From Sarcomyxa edulis (lineage: Eukaryota > Basidiomycota > Agaricomycetes > Agaricales > Mycenaceae): DNA of 64,000 nucleotides. Position 1 is the stretch's first letter. Each line of letters opens with the position of its first letter. The notes under the pieces are model-generated. The model was not told the DNA's origin and did no database searches. It worked only from the letters and a program-made list of their open reading frames with translations. Below are positions 23,030 through 36,595 of the stretch, in pieces. Where the stretch lies: contig QUOL01000002.1 of the NCBI GenBank assembly GCA_009761415.1, positions 310,001 through 374,000 of the forward strand, in the 5' to 3' direction. Made by a program: the position numbers and the translations under genes.

Positions 23030-26000
23030 ATGTCTCAGTCTGGCGAGTCTTCAAAACGCTCAAATATCATCGATGTGTAGGTCGATGTCCTCATATGACT
23101 CAAGATATACCTAAACTCCGTCTTTTCTGTTTCAGAACATACCAACAACTGCACTCATTTCTGTCTGGCCGTCCTGAAGGCAACACACCCGAGCAAGTTA
23201 TTGAATATCTCAATCCTCGACTGGAACAGATTCGTGCCATCGTAGATCCATTCGGGAAGCCCTCAGACGCGTCGCGGAAACAGATAGAGAGTGGCTCGGT
23301 AACTTTGCGAGACGGTGTGGTTTGCCAGGTCGAAGACAGCGGCAGGGATAGCGTGTTCGCCATTAGCGCAAAATTCCAGATCGATCAAGTCCAAGCCCTG
23401 ATACTTCTCCGTTCGTTTTTCTACAATGAAGGGCTCCCGCCAAATATTGGTGCCGATGCCGATTCCATGATGGACGAGCTAGTCGAGGCCATCACTCCAT
23501 TCTATTTCTCTGAACGTCTTCACGTCCTCCGGATCATCATCCCTATCCTTCGTGCACTCGAAGAACCCTTGGATCCAATACACCTGCTTGCCACCGAAAT
23601 ACTCCCAAAACTCCTGCCGGACCCCCGCCATTTTGTCGAATCCCTTGTAAAAGAATATGTCAACAAGACTCACGAAAAGCTACCAGCAAACCTGGATAGT
23701 GATCCCAAGACGGCATCGAGGTGGGCGAAACAGAATAGCAAGGAGCAACTTGTGATGTTGGAAGTGTTGTTCGGGGCAATGTGGAGTTACGTTTCGCGCG
23801 ATGGTCCTTTGTTGGTCCAAATCTTTGAAGCTGCGTACTCTACACGTCTTGGATCTATCCAAAAAAACTCGACGCTACTGCTGGATGAGGAGGGCTCTCA
23901 GCTGCAGCAGGACAGCGCAGCCCTATGGATTCTCATTACTATTGAAATCCTCGAACTCGAAACAATAGCTGAAGGCAGTGACATAGAGATCTCGGACAAT
24001 CCGGACGATACAGAGATCTATACTTCTTCTCCTGAATCTCTTATGCGTATCCACGAGCTGATCACAACGCACGGGAACCCTCAGTATGCGTGCACATATC
24101 TGGCCTGGACGTTCGTTCTCTCTCGTCTAGTCGCAAGTGCTAAAAACCTGCGAGAAATCCCGAACTCATATCGCCCCTTCTTCGACACCATCCTTCCTCC
24201 TCATAGCCGCGACCCCACTCATGTACTCATGTCCAAGACCTGCTTAAGCCCAGACGCCGGCTTATTTGACCTGATATTGATGCTCCTGACCAAGTCCCCT
24301 CTGTTCGTGACAGCTGCAGCATTCAAAACAGGGTCCTCCGTGACCGATCCCAATGTCATGGCATATCGATGCGTGCTTAAAGGTCCGTACGCCAATCCTT
24401 CATATGTGGCATCAGCCATTGACGCGTTTTTCAGGCCTGGTGATTGCTCTTGTCGAACTCGTCGCAGTCGAACTCATTCCCGATTTCGAGAAACTCGTCG
24501 AAGTCTGGATCGCACTTTTCGGTCGCAGCGAGAGCAAGCCCATTGCGAGGATTTGCAGTCAGTACTGGAAATCCGACTGGGACCATGGCATAGCTCGCCG
24601 CGCCATCTTTGATGTAGCACGATTACGATTCCCGATCCACGTCAAACCCCTCATCCGACTTCTTCGCGCAATGACTGGAGCCGGCTTCCTTGATACCGAT
24701 CCTTTGTCAACCGCGTCTCACTCGACAGAAGGATTAGGTCTCACTGAAGACCGCCACCTGTGCGACCAATATGTGTTCCATTTCTTTGCGAAACTGTCGA
24801 CATTCTCCCAAGTCATCCCTATAAGCGCAACGACAGGTCCTCACGCTCTTTATGAGCGGCAACAGGAACGATACGGATCATCTGTGACATCTACAGGACT
24901 CACATACATAAATCTTCGTCCCATAAAGTTGCCCGGCGGATCGACATTGCCTGCAAGGACTACGGGTCGTCTGTTGAGCGGAGATGGAGGGGAATACATC
25001 GTTGTGTCATGGCAGCACGAGCATTCGGGCTGGAAAGTGCTATTGGAGATTCTGACAGATTATGTGAATCGAAGACGCATGAATTCGGGAACGGATAACT
25101 CTTATCAGGATATTTTATTCGGCCGACGGGGAGGTTCTTCGAAGACTACAATGCGACTTGAGGATGTGGGAGTTGAAGTTGGCACTAGCGACGACGAGGC
25201 GATGATCACAGATGTCCTTGATCTCATCCGGAGTCTAATCCAAGACAATCCCTCTGAAACCCAAGTACTCGTTGAAGCATTGGAGAGCGGAGATCCTGTT
25301 GTGTCACACACTATGACAGAATCACAACCCCCTGGACTCGTTCAATTGGCCACCATGATTCTGGAAGAAGCTCTGTCGCGGTCGAACTCGAGAGATCGTA
25401 ATTCTCCCAAGACTCAACTCATAACATCAGCCATGAGTGTTTTGTCAGCTCTTCTTGCTATTCCCAACCATTCCAATCGTGTCTGGTTATACATCCGTTC
25501 CACAACTGCGCTTTTTGGTTCGGACAGTACTGCCGGTTTTGCATCAGTTGCTCTGGCAGCAGAGCGCGTCACGGGACACTACACGATGACTTTAGCTCTC
25601 TTATACCTTGTCCAACAGTTGTTTCACGAAGCTTCCTCGACTATTCTTCCTAGTAGCGAACGCTTGCAACAGGTCAAGGAAGAGGTTCTTCTTCGTGCGG
25701 CCCGCTTCGTCCACACGGAAATATGGGTAGAACATCTAGGCTGGAAATACGCTCAACTAGGTGACCGATTTGAGATAGGGAGAAGGGTCGCAGCGTTATA
25801 CGTAGAAGTTCTCCGTCACGCCCCTCCCACTCTAGGGGAGAGACCGTTCCAAACGTTGAGCCAAGCAATCGCAGACGTCCTCTTGTTCAAGCCAGCGACC
25901 TCCACTATCAATCCGCTAGTGTCTTCAATAGCAGTCGGTGGACAAATCCTCGATGTACTGTTCTCGTCACGTCGTCTCGGCGATGCGAGACGGTTGATAG

Positions 26001-29000
26001 TCATGCTGGGGACGCATCTTCGCCTCATTCGGCTGATATTGACATGTAAACAGACGTCGTCCATAGCCTCTAAGCCTTGTCTTCTGGAACAGTCATTGTG
26101 TTCCCGCGTCCAGGGCGGCTCTGTCTCACCCGACTCCATGAGATCCAAAGTGGACCCCATAGATATCATAGCAACATATGTCAACAGGCGGGATGTGGGT
26201 GCTATAGTACCACTTGAAGCGATCCGCGTACTATATGCTCTCGGAGCTTCCCTTTCATCTTTACAACCTTCCTCGACCACTATTGTCGGTCATCTATCCA
26301 ATCCAGAAGCGACAGTCACAGCCTTGGTTCGTATCATTCGACATCCATATGACGAACTACCTCTTCGGAATGCGGTGTGGAACTTCATGTCCCTGGCAGT
26401 AGACAAGGAACCTGCGCTCGCTGGTCTTTTCGTCATAGGCCGGTTCCGTACGCCTGGTATTCTGAAAGGAAAGGCTAAAGATAAAGGCAAAGAGAAGGAG
26501 AAAGAAAAGGGCGATGATGGAAAGCCCAAACTGACCAGTGCGATGGACGTGGCATGCGAGATGCTTTCGGAATGGAGGGAACTTTGGGAGCTCAATCCCC
26601 AGCTTTTGACGTCGATTTTGCGTTTCTTGGACGCCGTCTGGCAACATGCATTAGAACATAAAGCAGTACTGGAAGCCATTCGAAATGACGAAGAGTTTTG
26701 GACGCGATTGGCGGACATCGCCTGTGAGGAGGTAGGCCCCGTCCCAGAGTACCACACCACTGCCTATGCTATCATCGACGGAGTACGTCATTCGGACCTT
26801 CACGAAGGCGTCGCTATCCATTCATACAGGACCATCGTAAAATCGTACGCGTTACATATCATCAGTCTGGACATTGGCATGCACCTCCAATCTCTTGCCC
26901 CAGGGGTTACGCAGCAAAAGCCTCTTAGCTTCCGAAAGCTTGAGCCGCTGTTCAATTCTGAGGATCAACTTGTCGACCTTCTCTCTGAAGCAGCCCCAAG
27001 CTCGTACGATCCACAATTGTACGACGACCTCGTGGATCAACTTAAATTCCTGTTTCCAGCCTTGACTCTCGAACAGCTGCGGTCCCAGGATCCAATATCT
27101 GAGCGAGAGTTTGGGGATGATTTCACTTTTTCGATACCCCTTCTCCGAAGTCGATTGAACATATATCGGGCCAGAGATGCTAGTGGTGTTACGGATGACG
27201 TAGAACATCGGGTCAACTCCATCAATCTGAACCTATCCCTGACACATTCTCAGATAGCCCTTGTTGATTCGTGGCAACTGTTACTCCGCCAAGTTGTGCC
27301 TTTCGTTCGAGGAAACGCTGTTATTCGAGCCACTGTGCTGACCATAACAGCGTCTATATCGGGCGACGTTTCAAGAGAAAGCAGGTCTGGCGACATGATG
27401 GCTACGATTCACGGGACGAGACTTTCCTTGCTCCTTTCTTTGCTGGAAGTTGCATGGTTCTCGACGACGGAGACGAAACAAGAAGTTGAGGCTTTCGTCG
27501 AATTGGTCCATAATATACACGGCATCATCTTGAACGAGCCACAATCTCCGGCAAAATCTTTCCTTGGAACCCTCACCGTACCATTCCACCGCACACTTTT
27601 ACAAATCATATATTTCTGTATACGACATTGCCGATCCCTGGCGAAACGCCCAAAAGCGTTGAACGCGGAACAACGATTGACCATAGCAGCCATGGTCGAT
27701 GTCACTCTTACCCTCGTCATTGACGCTCTCCGAATCGTTTTCATATCTGCGCGTAGCAGGATAGACCTCGATCTCGATCGCGACATGGAACTACTGGTAG
27801 CTGTATTCGGACAAAGCATTCGCACCGATATCAATCCCTCTTCGATCTTGTGGTTGACGCGGTGCCAGGAAACAAACGTCATCCGAGCTAGTCTCGATCT
27901 CTACGTTCACACTGATTTGGTTGGCTTGACGGACTTGTCATTACTACTATCACGGAACAAGCCCCTCTACGCCCCATATCTCCTATTGTTCCATATGGCT
28001 TTGGCTAGCATTCCGTCTGCTGCTGAGCGGTTTGCGAGCGAAGGTGTTCTTCCCGCGTACAGCAACAATTACATCAGTGCTGCCATCAGTAATGGCGGGA
28101 TAGATGTCGTTCTTCCAGAATTTCCTGGAGAACGCAGCCCAGCGCATCGTGCATATTGCCAGATGCTATCCATCGTAGCTGGGGTGGTGACAGCTTTAGG
28201 TCGGCATAATCACTATTTCGATGCAGAGGCAAGTGGGTTTATACAGTTGTACGGGAGCCAGATATCACGAGCGCTCTCGTGGACCATTGGAGAACCAATC
28301 ACCCTCCCTCTTCTTGAAGAGATCGAACAAGTAGTAAATCTCTTTTACGCTCTTGCAGAAAGCGCACCGTCTGCCAGAGGCGCCAATCCGGCTGTCGAGA
28401 AAGTTCTACGTGACTTCACTACGCATGCCTTATTGTTGCTGCAGCAGGTCAACTATGCACTTACACATCCCAATCATCTCGCGAGTTTGTTCGAACCTGT
28501 CACGGTCGATGAGCGGGCTCAAGCCGCCAAGGCTTCGTCAACGGTAGATCCGTTGAAAAAACCTCTCATCGCTCGTCTGGTCCATCGGTTATTCAGACTC
28601 TCAAGCCAGATGGTGCTGACATTGATAACCATCAGTCGTGCTCATGAAATCCTAGTTGGTGAACAGGAAGACTGGCCCATGCATGAGGTTCTTGTTGTTC
28701 CAGTACGTTTTATCGTATCTTTCATTTTTAGGGACCGATTCTTACTTTTTCTTAGCACTCAAAGGTCGTTTTAAGTGAATCAACATCAATGGGCACTCTG
28801 TTAGAACTGGCCAATTGCACTCTGGACGTACTACGAGATCTTGTGGGTAGACCGACTGGACAGGCTATCACATTAGCATCGTCACTATCGTCGAGTTACG
28901 ACAAGCCTCTGGATGTGCGAGAAGGCGTAGCAACAGCACGGCGTAACCTGGAAGCCATTCTGCTCTATGCGGTCACGCAACTTGTTATGTGGCTGTCGAA

Positions 29001-29295
29001 ACCGGAATTCGACATGACGGGTGATTCGTCTACTGAAGCTGCAGAGGAGTATCCGTCGATGGAAATGTCGCGAACTGATGTGCCCAAGGACCGCCGTGGT
29101 CCTCGATCCTCGATGAACATGGCTGACCGATTACGACGAGGGATGACAGGTGAGATAGCGGCGGATCTTCAATCCCTGTTGGCCAAAGCAAAACCTGTCG
29201 TTGCGAAGAGTAATGCTGTGATAGAGACGGATAGCGTGGACTTGACTCAGATCTTGAGTAGCTTCCTACAGGAGCGAATCGCGACACCTCAGTGA
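23030..29295 (+). CDS. NUP188: Large scaffold nucleoporin, Nup188-like
   Basis: Inner-ring scaffold of the nuclear pore, about 2030 residues. Four exons: 23030-about 23080, 23136-24381, 24434-28700 and 28755-29295. The start ATG sits in CCCACCATGTC and gives MSQSGESSKRSNIIDV, joined to TYQQLHSFLSGRPEG. The body is alpha-solenoid throughout: DQVQALILLRSFFYNEGLP, AYRCVLK/GLVIALVELVAVEL and ICSQYWKSDWDHGIARRAIF are the segments I associate with fungal Nup188. One Lys/Glu-rich insert, KGKAKDKGKEKEKEKGDDGK, begins near 26464. The related Nup192/Nup205 is the alternative; Nup188 fits the N-terminus better. The 4.3-kb uninterrupted exon is exceptional for this window. Confidence 0.8.
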
Positions 29296-29890
29296 TAGTG
29301 TATACCTGTGTATTTTTTGTGTCTAGTCTCAAACTGTGAGTTCAATTTCCTCAAAATACTGATCTATTGTTTGCATCAAATTTCTGACCATACTTGTTCT
29401 TGTGTAGTTGTCTGGGGGGGATCGCCGGAATCTCTTACTGTAAATGATCTCCAGTAGTGTATCTATATCAATAATTATACGTTCAAAACATCAATCTTGT
29501 AACAGTTGCGAATTACGCTTCAATCTTAATTTTCGAAAAGTTGTACTCGGAATTTGTCGCGTTTTGAGCAAACACATCGCCCTGTCGATAGCTATTCTTG
29601 AGCTAAGTGATGAGCTGGAATCTGCTAGAGTATACACGCTTCGCTTCCCAGGCTATAGGTAACTTGCACGAGTATGAGACAACATTCATGCTTGAGTTTC
29701 GACACATTTGGATGATCTATAGTCCACAAAATGTCCTCGAGTGGTTCCCAAGAACAATCCAAAAACGATGGCGTATGCGTCTAGAAAAATTAGTGAGCCC
29801 AATGCCAATTAACGCGATGTTATTCATGTCCATCTGATGTAACGCACTAGGTTTCGATCCCTACTAGATCGAGACTCTATATGCCACCGT
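29296..29890. other. Intergenic between converging genes
   Basis: AT-rich compared with its neighbours and without a motif-bearing frame. Holds the 3' flanks of the nucleoporin and TAF4 genes. Confidence 0.55.
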
Positions 29891-31384
29891 CTACACCCAT
29901 CCTCTAGCGGCCCCTCGGCCCCCACCATGCCCCCTCTCCTTCTCCACCACGAACATCGCATCTCTGAGTGTTACTGCAGTCCGTGGGTCGTCCTCTACAG
30001 CTTGCTCCGCCTCTGGAGACTTCTTCGTCGTAGGAACATAAGGTCTAGCCCATGAACTCCCTGCGCCACCTACTCCAGCAGCAGGCACGGTTGTCGTCGC
30101 AGGACCAACCCCACCAGAAACAGGTGGGGCACTCGGCGTACCAGCTTTGACTTTAGGTGCAGCCGCAGCAGCATTCGCCGCGTTCATCCAAGCATACTTG
30201 CCGCCCAACCCAGCTGCCTGACTGGCTACAGCATTCGACATCTTCTTCCTAACATCCTCCGACATATTCCTAGCCGTCACTCCAGGCCCATCCTTCTTTC
30301 GTTTCTTCTTCGGTCCACCGTTCGCACTATCTCCATCATCATACCCTCCATCATTCATCGCATTCGTACCACCAGCAGCCTGTGCGGCAAGTGCAGCAGC
30401 ATGCGCAGCAGCCATCTCCGCCCTTTCTTTCCGTTCCTTCCTCACCTTTGTCTCCTCCTCCCTCTCAATCCTCTCCAACGCCGCCAACTGTTTTGCTACA
30501 TCACTTCGAACAACGATCCGCCACATCGGCGTCCCATCGTCGTACAATGAGACTGGACGATCGAATTGTGTATCAGTCCGATGATGAGCGGCGTCTATCA
30601 TGGCTGTGATCAGTTCTTGTAGACGCGCTCGGAGGGCTAGGGCCATGTAGTTGACGGTATCTTCGGGTATTTTGGTGACTTTGTGTTGGGTGCCTATGCC
30701 ACGCATAGTGGCTCCTAGGAAACGGGCGTCGAAGGAAGGATTAAGAGGTTGTTTTCGCGTGCGGTCTTCGTATGACCGGTATGATTGGTGTTGTTCGTGG
30801 GATCTCTGCAGCGTCTCCTCTTCTGCCTGAAATACATGGTCAAAGCAGAAAAAGCTGGATGTTCAAAGAGTACGTACTCTTAGATCTACACCTGCACTTC
30901 CCAACGCGTCATTCAAAGTAGCAATATCCGCCGTATCCATGCCACTACTACTCGTGTTAGTCTGTCGTACTGCAACAGGAGCAGCTTGTGTCATTTGTGG
31001 TTGTGATTGAGGTTGCGGCGTTGAAGTTTGAGGAGGGGCGTATTGTTGATAATGTGGATATGCTGCTTGTGGATAATGGGATGCATATCCCGGGTAATGT
31101 GCATATTGAGGCGTCCTAGATGAATTCACAAGTATTCAACAGCGACCGCAGGATGATTTGGGGGTAGCAATTTACTGTTGTGGCTGCTGTTGGAGTGCTG
31201 GGTCGATTGGTATGTCTGAAAAGCAAATCTAGCGTTAGATTGGAGGTTCTCCACTGTAATTCTAGTGAATCGTACGAGCGTTACTCCATTGCCCTGCAGC
31301 AAAAGATGGTTGTTGTTGTTGTTGCTGCTGCTGCTGTTGTTGTTGGGGAGCTGGAGACTGCGTGTTGTCGGTCTCCGACTTCAT
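29891..31384 (-). CDS. TAF4: TFIID subunit TAF4
   Basis: General transcription factor subunit with a C-terminal TAF4 homology domain. Start MKSETDNTQSPAP leads into a run of 12 Gln, then SFAAGQWSNA, an intron, HIPIDPALQQQPQQ and a Tyr/Pro/Gln-rich stretch (AHYPGYASHYPQAAYPHY). The conserved domain begins DIATLNDALGSAGVDLR/AEEE and continues ARFLGATMRGIGTQHKVTKI, NYMALALRARLQELI and PMWRIVVRSDVAKQLAALE. A Lys-rich putative nuclear signal (GPKKKRKKDG) and an Ala-rich region follow. The end RGHGGGRGAARGWV has a short Gly/Arg tail. Four exons. The protein (about 430 residues) is shorter than animal TAF4, as expected for fungi. Confidence 0.88.
31310..31345 (-). repeat. Polyglutamine tract in TAF4
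   Basis: Twelve consecutive Gln codons on the minus strand, three CAA, four CAG and five CAA, so the tract is a mixed rather than pure trinucleotide repeat. Confidence 0.85.
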
Positions 31385-31618
31385 GTGGAACCACAAATGA
31401 TTATCGATGAATATAGGTGAGTTCTGGTGGCCTAGAATAGGGTGGATTCAGCTAAAAACTGGGTTTTTGTGGGTTGTACTTGAGTGCAAGGGAAAGAAGT
31501 GAAGGTAGCCCTGGAATCATGGACCACCCTGGGTAGGTCCACGGTCTTGGTCCACAATGCCGCTGCAAAACACGCCCAACACAGCGTCGGCCTTCTCACT
31601 CTCACTTGTATTTTGACC
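31385..31618. promoter_or_regulatory. Divergent promoter, TAF4 / mitochondrial uL13
   Basis: 234 nt between the start codons of two diverging housekeeping genes. No TATA box is evident. Confidence 0.45.
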
Positions 31619-32305
31619 ATGTCCCAGGCTATAGGCAACGTACGTATCGTCCTGCCTGTCTATCGATCTTAAAAACTTATACTCGTGGTTTCAATTCATA
31701 GACAGCCCTAGCTTATGCCCGGGTTTGGCACCATGTCGACGCATCCGACCGGATCTTAGGAAAACTCGCCCAACGAATCGCTCTCGTCCTCATGGGAAAA
31801 CATAAACCTATATACAGCCCTAGTGGTATGCATTCATGTCTATGTCTCATGATTTGTCATTTGAACTTGTTATCAGTGGATTGCGGCGACTACGTGATTG
31901 TTACCAACTCGAGAAACATCAAGGTCACAGGACAAAAGGAGTTGCAGCTCAAGTACCGGAGCCATTCGATGTATCCTGGTGGATTTAAAGAGGTTTCGTA
32001 CAAGATGATGATGGAAAAGAAACCTGACCAGGTAAGTCTATCTCTCTGATGCTTCATATAAGCCGTCTCCTCATACTCCACCTTAGATCATTCGCCAAGC
32101 AGTAGCCGGCATGTTACCCAAAAACAAACTTCGCGAACGACGAATGGAGCGACTCCGCGTGTTTCCCTCGTACAACATGGGAATTCTGGGATCGAATATC
32201 TTGAGGAGTTGGGATGATGGGACTCTTCCACCAGATTATGATCCCAAAGTTCCCGTTAACGCTCTTACACTTCCAAAACCTACTAAAGACCGCTGGGTAC
32301 TGTGA
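31619..32305 (+). CDS. MRPL23: Mitochondrial large-subunit ribosomal protein uL13m
   Basis: Structural protein of the mitochondrial ribosome (Mrpl23 in yeast, MRPL13 in animals). The first exon encodes only MSQAIGN. The second gives TALAYARVWHHVDASDRILG, KLAQRIALVLMGKHKPIY and SPS; then VDCGDYVIVTNSRNIKVTG, YRSHSMYPGGFKEVSY, and in the last exon IIRQAVAGMLPKNKLRERRM with RLRVFPS. These are the conserved L13 blocks, including GMLPKN and the RLxVF motif. Four exons. No obvious presequence, as is common for this subunit. It diverges from TAF4. Confidence 0.95.
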
Positions 32306-32377
32306 TACTATGGATACTTTGATTTATTTTCTGTCTTTCTCAACGAAAAGCTGAGTATCGATCGAACGGCATGGAGC

Positions 32378-32748
32378 ATGACCGTAAGCTTGCCCACTCA
32401 TTCCCCGGTGACACGTTTTTTCCATTGTACACGAACGGTCAACCATGTGCAGACTCAGCGACAACTCAGCGGTATGTTTAACCTCATCATTCCAGACCTT
32501 GTGTATCTTCTTTCTTCTCAGCAGGCACGGAAGCATCACCTACGGAAGTCTTTCATACCACGTGCGATTTCCTGGGAGCGTTACGAGATATCTGTAGTCT
32601 GAGCTATGCGGTATGTTTATCTACCTCTCGTCGTGTACCTGTTTATCTCACAGCCATCTCCCAGGCTCGTATAACGTTGACGTTGAATTCATCGCAACCC
32701 TCTTTCAAGGCGATTTATCCTTCTGACTTCTTTGGCCTGGCTGAGTGA
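32378..32748 (+). CDS. Small hypothetical protein
   Basis: Three segments splice in one frame: 32378 to about 32471, then about 32520-32609, then about 32665-32748, using GTATGT donors and CAG acceptors. The product starts MTVSLPTHSPVTRFF and continues EVFHTTCDFLGALRDICSL, ending SFKAIYPSDFFGLAE. I do not recognise the family. Both introns begin with a perfect fungal GTATGT, and the stop follows a conserved-looking acidic/aromatic end, which makes it more than a chance frame. The start is uncertain and could lie further upstream. It follows the uL13m gene by 72 nt on the same strand. Confidence 0.45.
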
Positions 32749-33483
32749 TTGTACCAGCCGTTCCGTTCTCCCTCAAAGCTCCCCAAGGGAAAAAAACGAT
32801 GTTTTCATATCCGATAGTCGGGCCCAATCCCTCTCAGGTTCAAAGAATCCAAGAATTGAATACAGCCCACGAGGAGTTACTGGAGAACTTAATCCTTTCT
32901 ACACAGTCTTCTCTTTATCCACATATCGGCGGCCCTTAGTAGCACTTACAAATCATCAAAAACATATAGAGAATCCAATCGTATGGTATGTAATACCTTT
33001 TCACACTCTCATTTCGTGCGTTCTCTCGTTGCCTGCTGCACATATGATTCTTCCAGCTCGAGGACAGTTCCCCCGCCCGTGCTTCGTGTCGGTAATATCA
33101 CGGTCAAATCGCGGTCTTATAAAGTCGAGTGTACGTCGTAATTTCGTAACTTGGTTTTACGCGTAGCGCGGGCTTACTTATTATAGTTGGAGTGAAACCT
33201 TACTACCACTGACGAGTAAAGATCTAGTAAAGATGTTGTAGTGGCTCTGACCATGAAGATAGAACGGCTGGGAATGAGTATGAGAAGATCGAAACAGGTT
33301 TTGGTGTGCTAGAGTGTAATACGAGCCTACATTTCAATTGGTTCTTAGTGGCCTTCATTGAGAGACGTCCAGCCTGTCCTTAGGTGCTTTTCCCAAATAG
33401 GCAGCGCGAGATTCTCGCACGTGGCCGATTATCTGACAAATTTGAAACATCTTCGTTATAAATCCAGTTCCCAGTTTTTCTCC
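32749..33483. other. Intergenic, possible small exon
   Basis: A + frame from the ATG at 32799 (MFSYPIVGPNPSQVQRIQEL..., stop near 32939) has a helical, coding-like composition. I could not link it to a second exon or a family. The rest shows no gene; it should contain the TTC27 promoter. Confidence 0.35.
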
Positions 33484-36302
33484 ATGATGAAGGTGGACAT
33501 CGCACTGATAGAGAAATCGTTGTTGACAGGAAAATGGAACTCCAACATCACTCGGGTCCCCAAAAAATCAACCGTGGACATCGCTCAAGCAGTGGTGGAA
33601 GGCTCATTTCGAAACGCACTTACCAGTCCTGAAGCTCGGGATCTGTTCAAAATTCACTCCACCCCAAATGTCGTTAACATTCTTGATCAATCTCTAGATT
33701 CTTGGTTTCATCTATCGCTTTTACCATTACCATCGATAGGCACCGATGAAGAGCAAGCTGGAGAATTATTACGATTGACCCTTGCTGTCGCCTGCCTTCA
33801 CGCTTTTGTGCAAGTAAATTGGACGGGCCCCGATCTCGATGTGAAACCCTTGGAGGTCTTGACTATCCCACAGGGGATGTCCTTGTCCGAAGAGTCTATC
33901 AACGCCAAAGCCACATCGGAACTCGCGTACGGTGGAGAACCGGCATACCACCTTACACAAGTTCCTATTTTTTTGCGCCTCGCACAACTCCTCTTGGCAC
34001 TCCCGTATCGGCATTGTACATCTGTCCCGTGGTGGAGACTTCGTACTGCGCTTGCTCATCAGCAGACGTTGGACGAACCCGTCGCTCTACCCGACAGTGT
34101 TCTCACTTCTCTGAATTCTTACGAACATGAAATCGCGTCCGATCCTGCCCTTCTAGGGAGGCTTTTACTCGAGAAGGGTCTGCTACAGCATCACTTTGCT
34201 CAGGACAAATCTGCCGCGGAATATTTCGTTAAAGCTGCGAGGGCTACGGGCCTCGAATACGAATTGACGGGCGCCCTTGGGAAACGCACAAAATTTCAGC
34301 AGACCGAGCTTAGCCAGCTTGTACTTTTAGCTGAAAGCAATCTTTCAGAAGACGAAAAAGTCGTGAAAACGTCTCCATCACCCGAAGACAAACTCCCCTC
34401 CACCGACACAAAACTCCCAGAAACATTATCATTGAACGACGATACACTACTAGAACAAACTGAATTTACATCCTCAAATCCAGCTGCCCCTGGCTCCCGT
34501 CTCAATCATCTCGATCCATCTTCACAACCTTCTCTACATCCACTCGATCAATGTATATTACTCTCCCTATGCCTCAACGTCAAGAACACTTCTCCCTCAC
34601 ACGGTCTCACTACTGAGCAGATGTCCCCTTACGTCTCTCGCGTAATCTCCCACCCCAGAAATTGGTCCGTACACACCATGGCCCTCCTCCTCCGATCTCG
34701 CCTTGAGGCATCACGAACGCGAACTGTAGAACGATCAACGTTACAGCTACAGGCTCTGGTTGATCAGATGCCTACAGCTGATTCGACGGTCACAGAACGG
34801 CTGCTTTATTTCCATTCCATTCCTTTACCGAGTAAATGGGAAATGGAAAGAGAGCTGGCGCTTCGATTCCTGAGCATTGGGGTTGTCAAATCCGCTTTAG
34901 AGATCTTTGAACGGCTGGAAATGTGGGAGGAAGTAGTCAAATGTTGGGGAGCTCTGGAGAGGCAGGATAAAGCGATCACCATCGTTCGGGACTTGTTAGA
35001 AGGTCGCAAGGAGGAAGCAGAAACAGTACTTTCTCGCGGGAAGGTAGTGGATGCTAAACGCCGACATATCTTAGACGCATCTCGTGAAGCTAAACTCTGG
35101 TGTCTCCTCGGTGATCTTGAACCTGAACAGGCAGTGGAGCATTACGAAAAGGCATGGACAGTCTCTAAAGAAACATCCGGGCGTGCAATGCGCTCTCTTG
35201 GTGGGTATTATTTCGCACGAGGGGAGTTCCAGAAGACGATAGCATCATTGAAGCGGGCGGTGGCTATTAACCCTCTCCTGTCGCGGTCATGGTGTATCCT
35301 CGGATGCGCCTGTGTCAGAGTTGAGGATTGGGAGGGAGCGAAGACTGCGTTTAGTCGGTGTGTCGCCATCGACGACGAGGATGGGGAGAGCTGGAATAAC
35401 CTGGCTAGTATGTACCTTCGGATGGGGACCGCCAAAGAGAGTCATGATGACGGCGAGGAGAAACAGGTGAGTTGCAGTCTGTGTTGTGTGTACCACGACT
35501 GATGTCCTTCGTATGTTATCACAAGCCTTGGGACAAAGCGACAGATATCTCGTTGTCGTACGGGCCGGAGACGGCAAAGTCAATTCCCTTCGCCAATAAG
35601 ACGCTAGCTTTCCATGCGCTCAAGCAAGGTCTCAGGTTCAGTTACGACAACTGGAGAATGTGGTCGAACTATATGATAGTGGCCATGGACGTGGGCGAGC
35701 TATCCGAAGCATGCCGTGCTCTAGGTCGTGTCGTGGAAGAGAGAAGCACCAAGGTCGGAGCTCAGTCTGTTGACGAAGACGTTCTCGAGCGTCTGGTAGA
35801 TGCCGTGACCAGGGCGCCCGCGAACCCAGAAGATGCTGTCCTGGAGCCAGGGAATGGGGGTGATGTGGCAGAAACTGCCGCCAGGAACTCAAACCCAAAC
35901 GAAGGCCACGGGTTACTCAGGAACGTGTTGGACCTCTTTGAGAGAACTATCCTGCCACGAGTGTCTTCTACCCGTATATTTCGCTCCTACGCACGGCTAC
36001 TGACTTGGCAGCAGCGGTGGGAAGAGGCTCTTAAAGCGTCTCTCGATGGATACCGGTGTAGCGTGGCGGGAAGCATGGAAAAGGGAGAGACTGATGTAGA
36101 GAAGTGGCGTGAGGCTGTGACTGAGGTGGAAGACATTGTTGATGTCTTGAGAAATTTCGGGCCGCGGGTGGATGGGTCCAACTGGAAGTTCCAAGCGCGC
36201 AGCATTCTACGAACTTTCGTTGGTCGAACGAAGGACTTCGAGGACGAGCCAGAGTGGGTCAGGTTGACGACCTTGCAGGACGAGTTGCGTAAAGAAGACT
36301 AG
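33484..36302 (+). CDS. EMW1: TPR protein, TTC27/Emw1 family
   Basis: Yeast Emw1 is essential and linked to cell-wall integrity; human TTC27 is its relative. Start MMKVDIALIEKSLLTG is the first ATG pair in the frame. The N-terminal half is helical (NVVNILDQSLDSWFHLSLL, LRLAQLLLALPYRHCTSVPW). From about residue 440 the conserved block appears: WEMERELALRFLSIGVVKSA and LEIFERLEMWEEVVKCW. TPR units follow: AKLWCLLGDLEPEQAVEHYE, SLGGYYFARGEFQKTIASLK and SRSWCILGCACVRVEDWEGA, then SWNNLASMYLRMG. After one intron (from 35467; acceptor uncertain) the last exon gives HALKQGLRFSYDNWRMWSNY. The family signature is strong. A Ser/Thr/Asp-rich insert near residues 290-350 is poorly conserved in appearance. 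Confidence 0.9.
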
Positions 36303-36595
36303 ATGGTTACGGTGGTAGTAGTGATATCAAGTTATCGATCGATTCAAATCGCGGTTGTTTTTCGGGGGTCTCAGCCCTGGGGTTTGAAAAACCAGAGTCG
36401 GTAATGCAGGATCTATTTAATGTATTACACGTGTTGTGAAAAAAGAACTTCGTGAGATATGGCGTGGCGTTTGACCGATATAAGTGAACCATTCGAAAAT
36501 AAAATGTCATGACGTTGCAGGCGCTATGAAGTCGAAGCAGGTGCGGATAGATGGGTGAGAGGGAAATGATGTTGGGGTATCGATTGCTGATCGAG

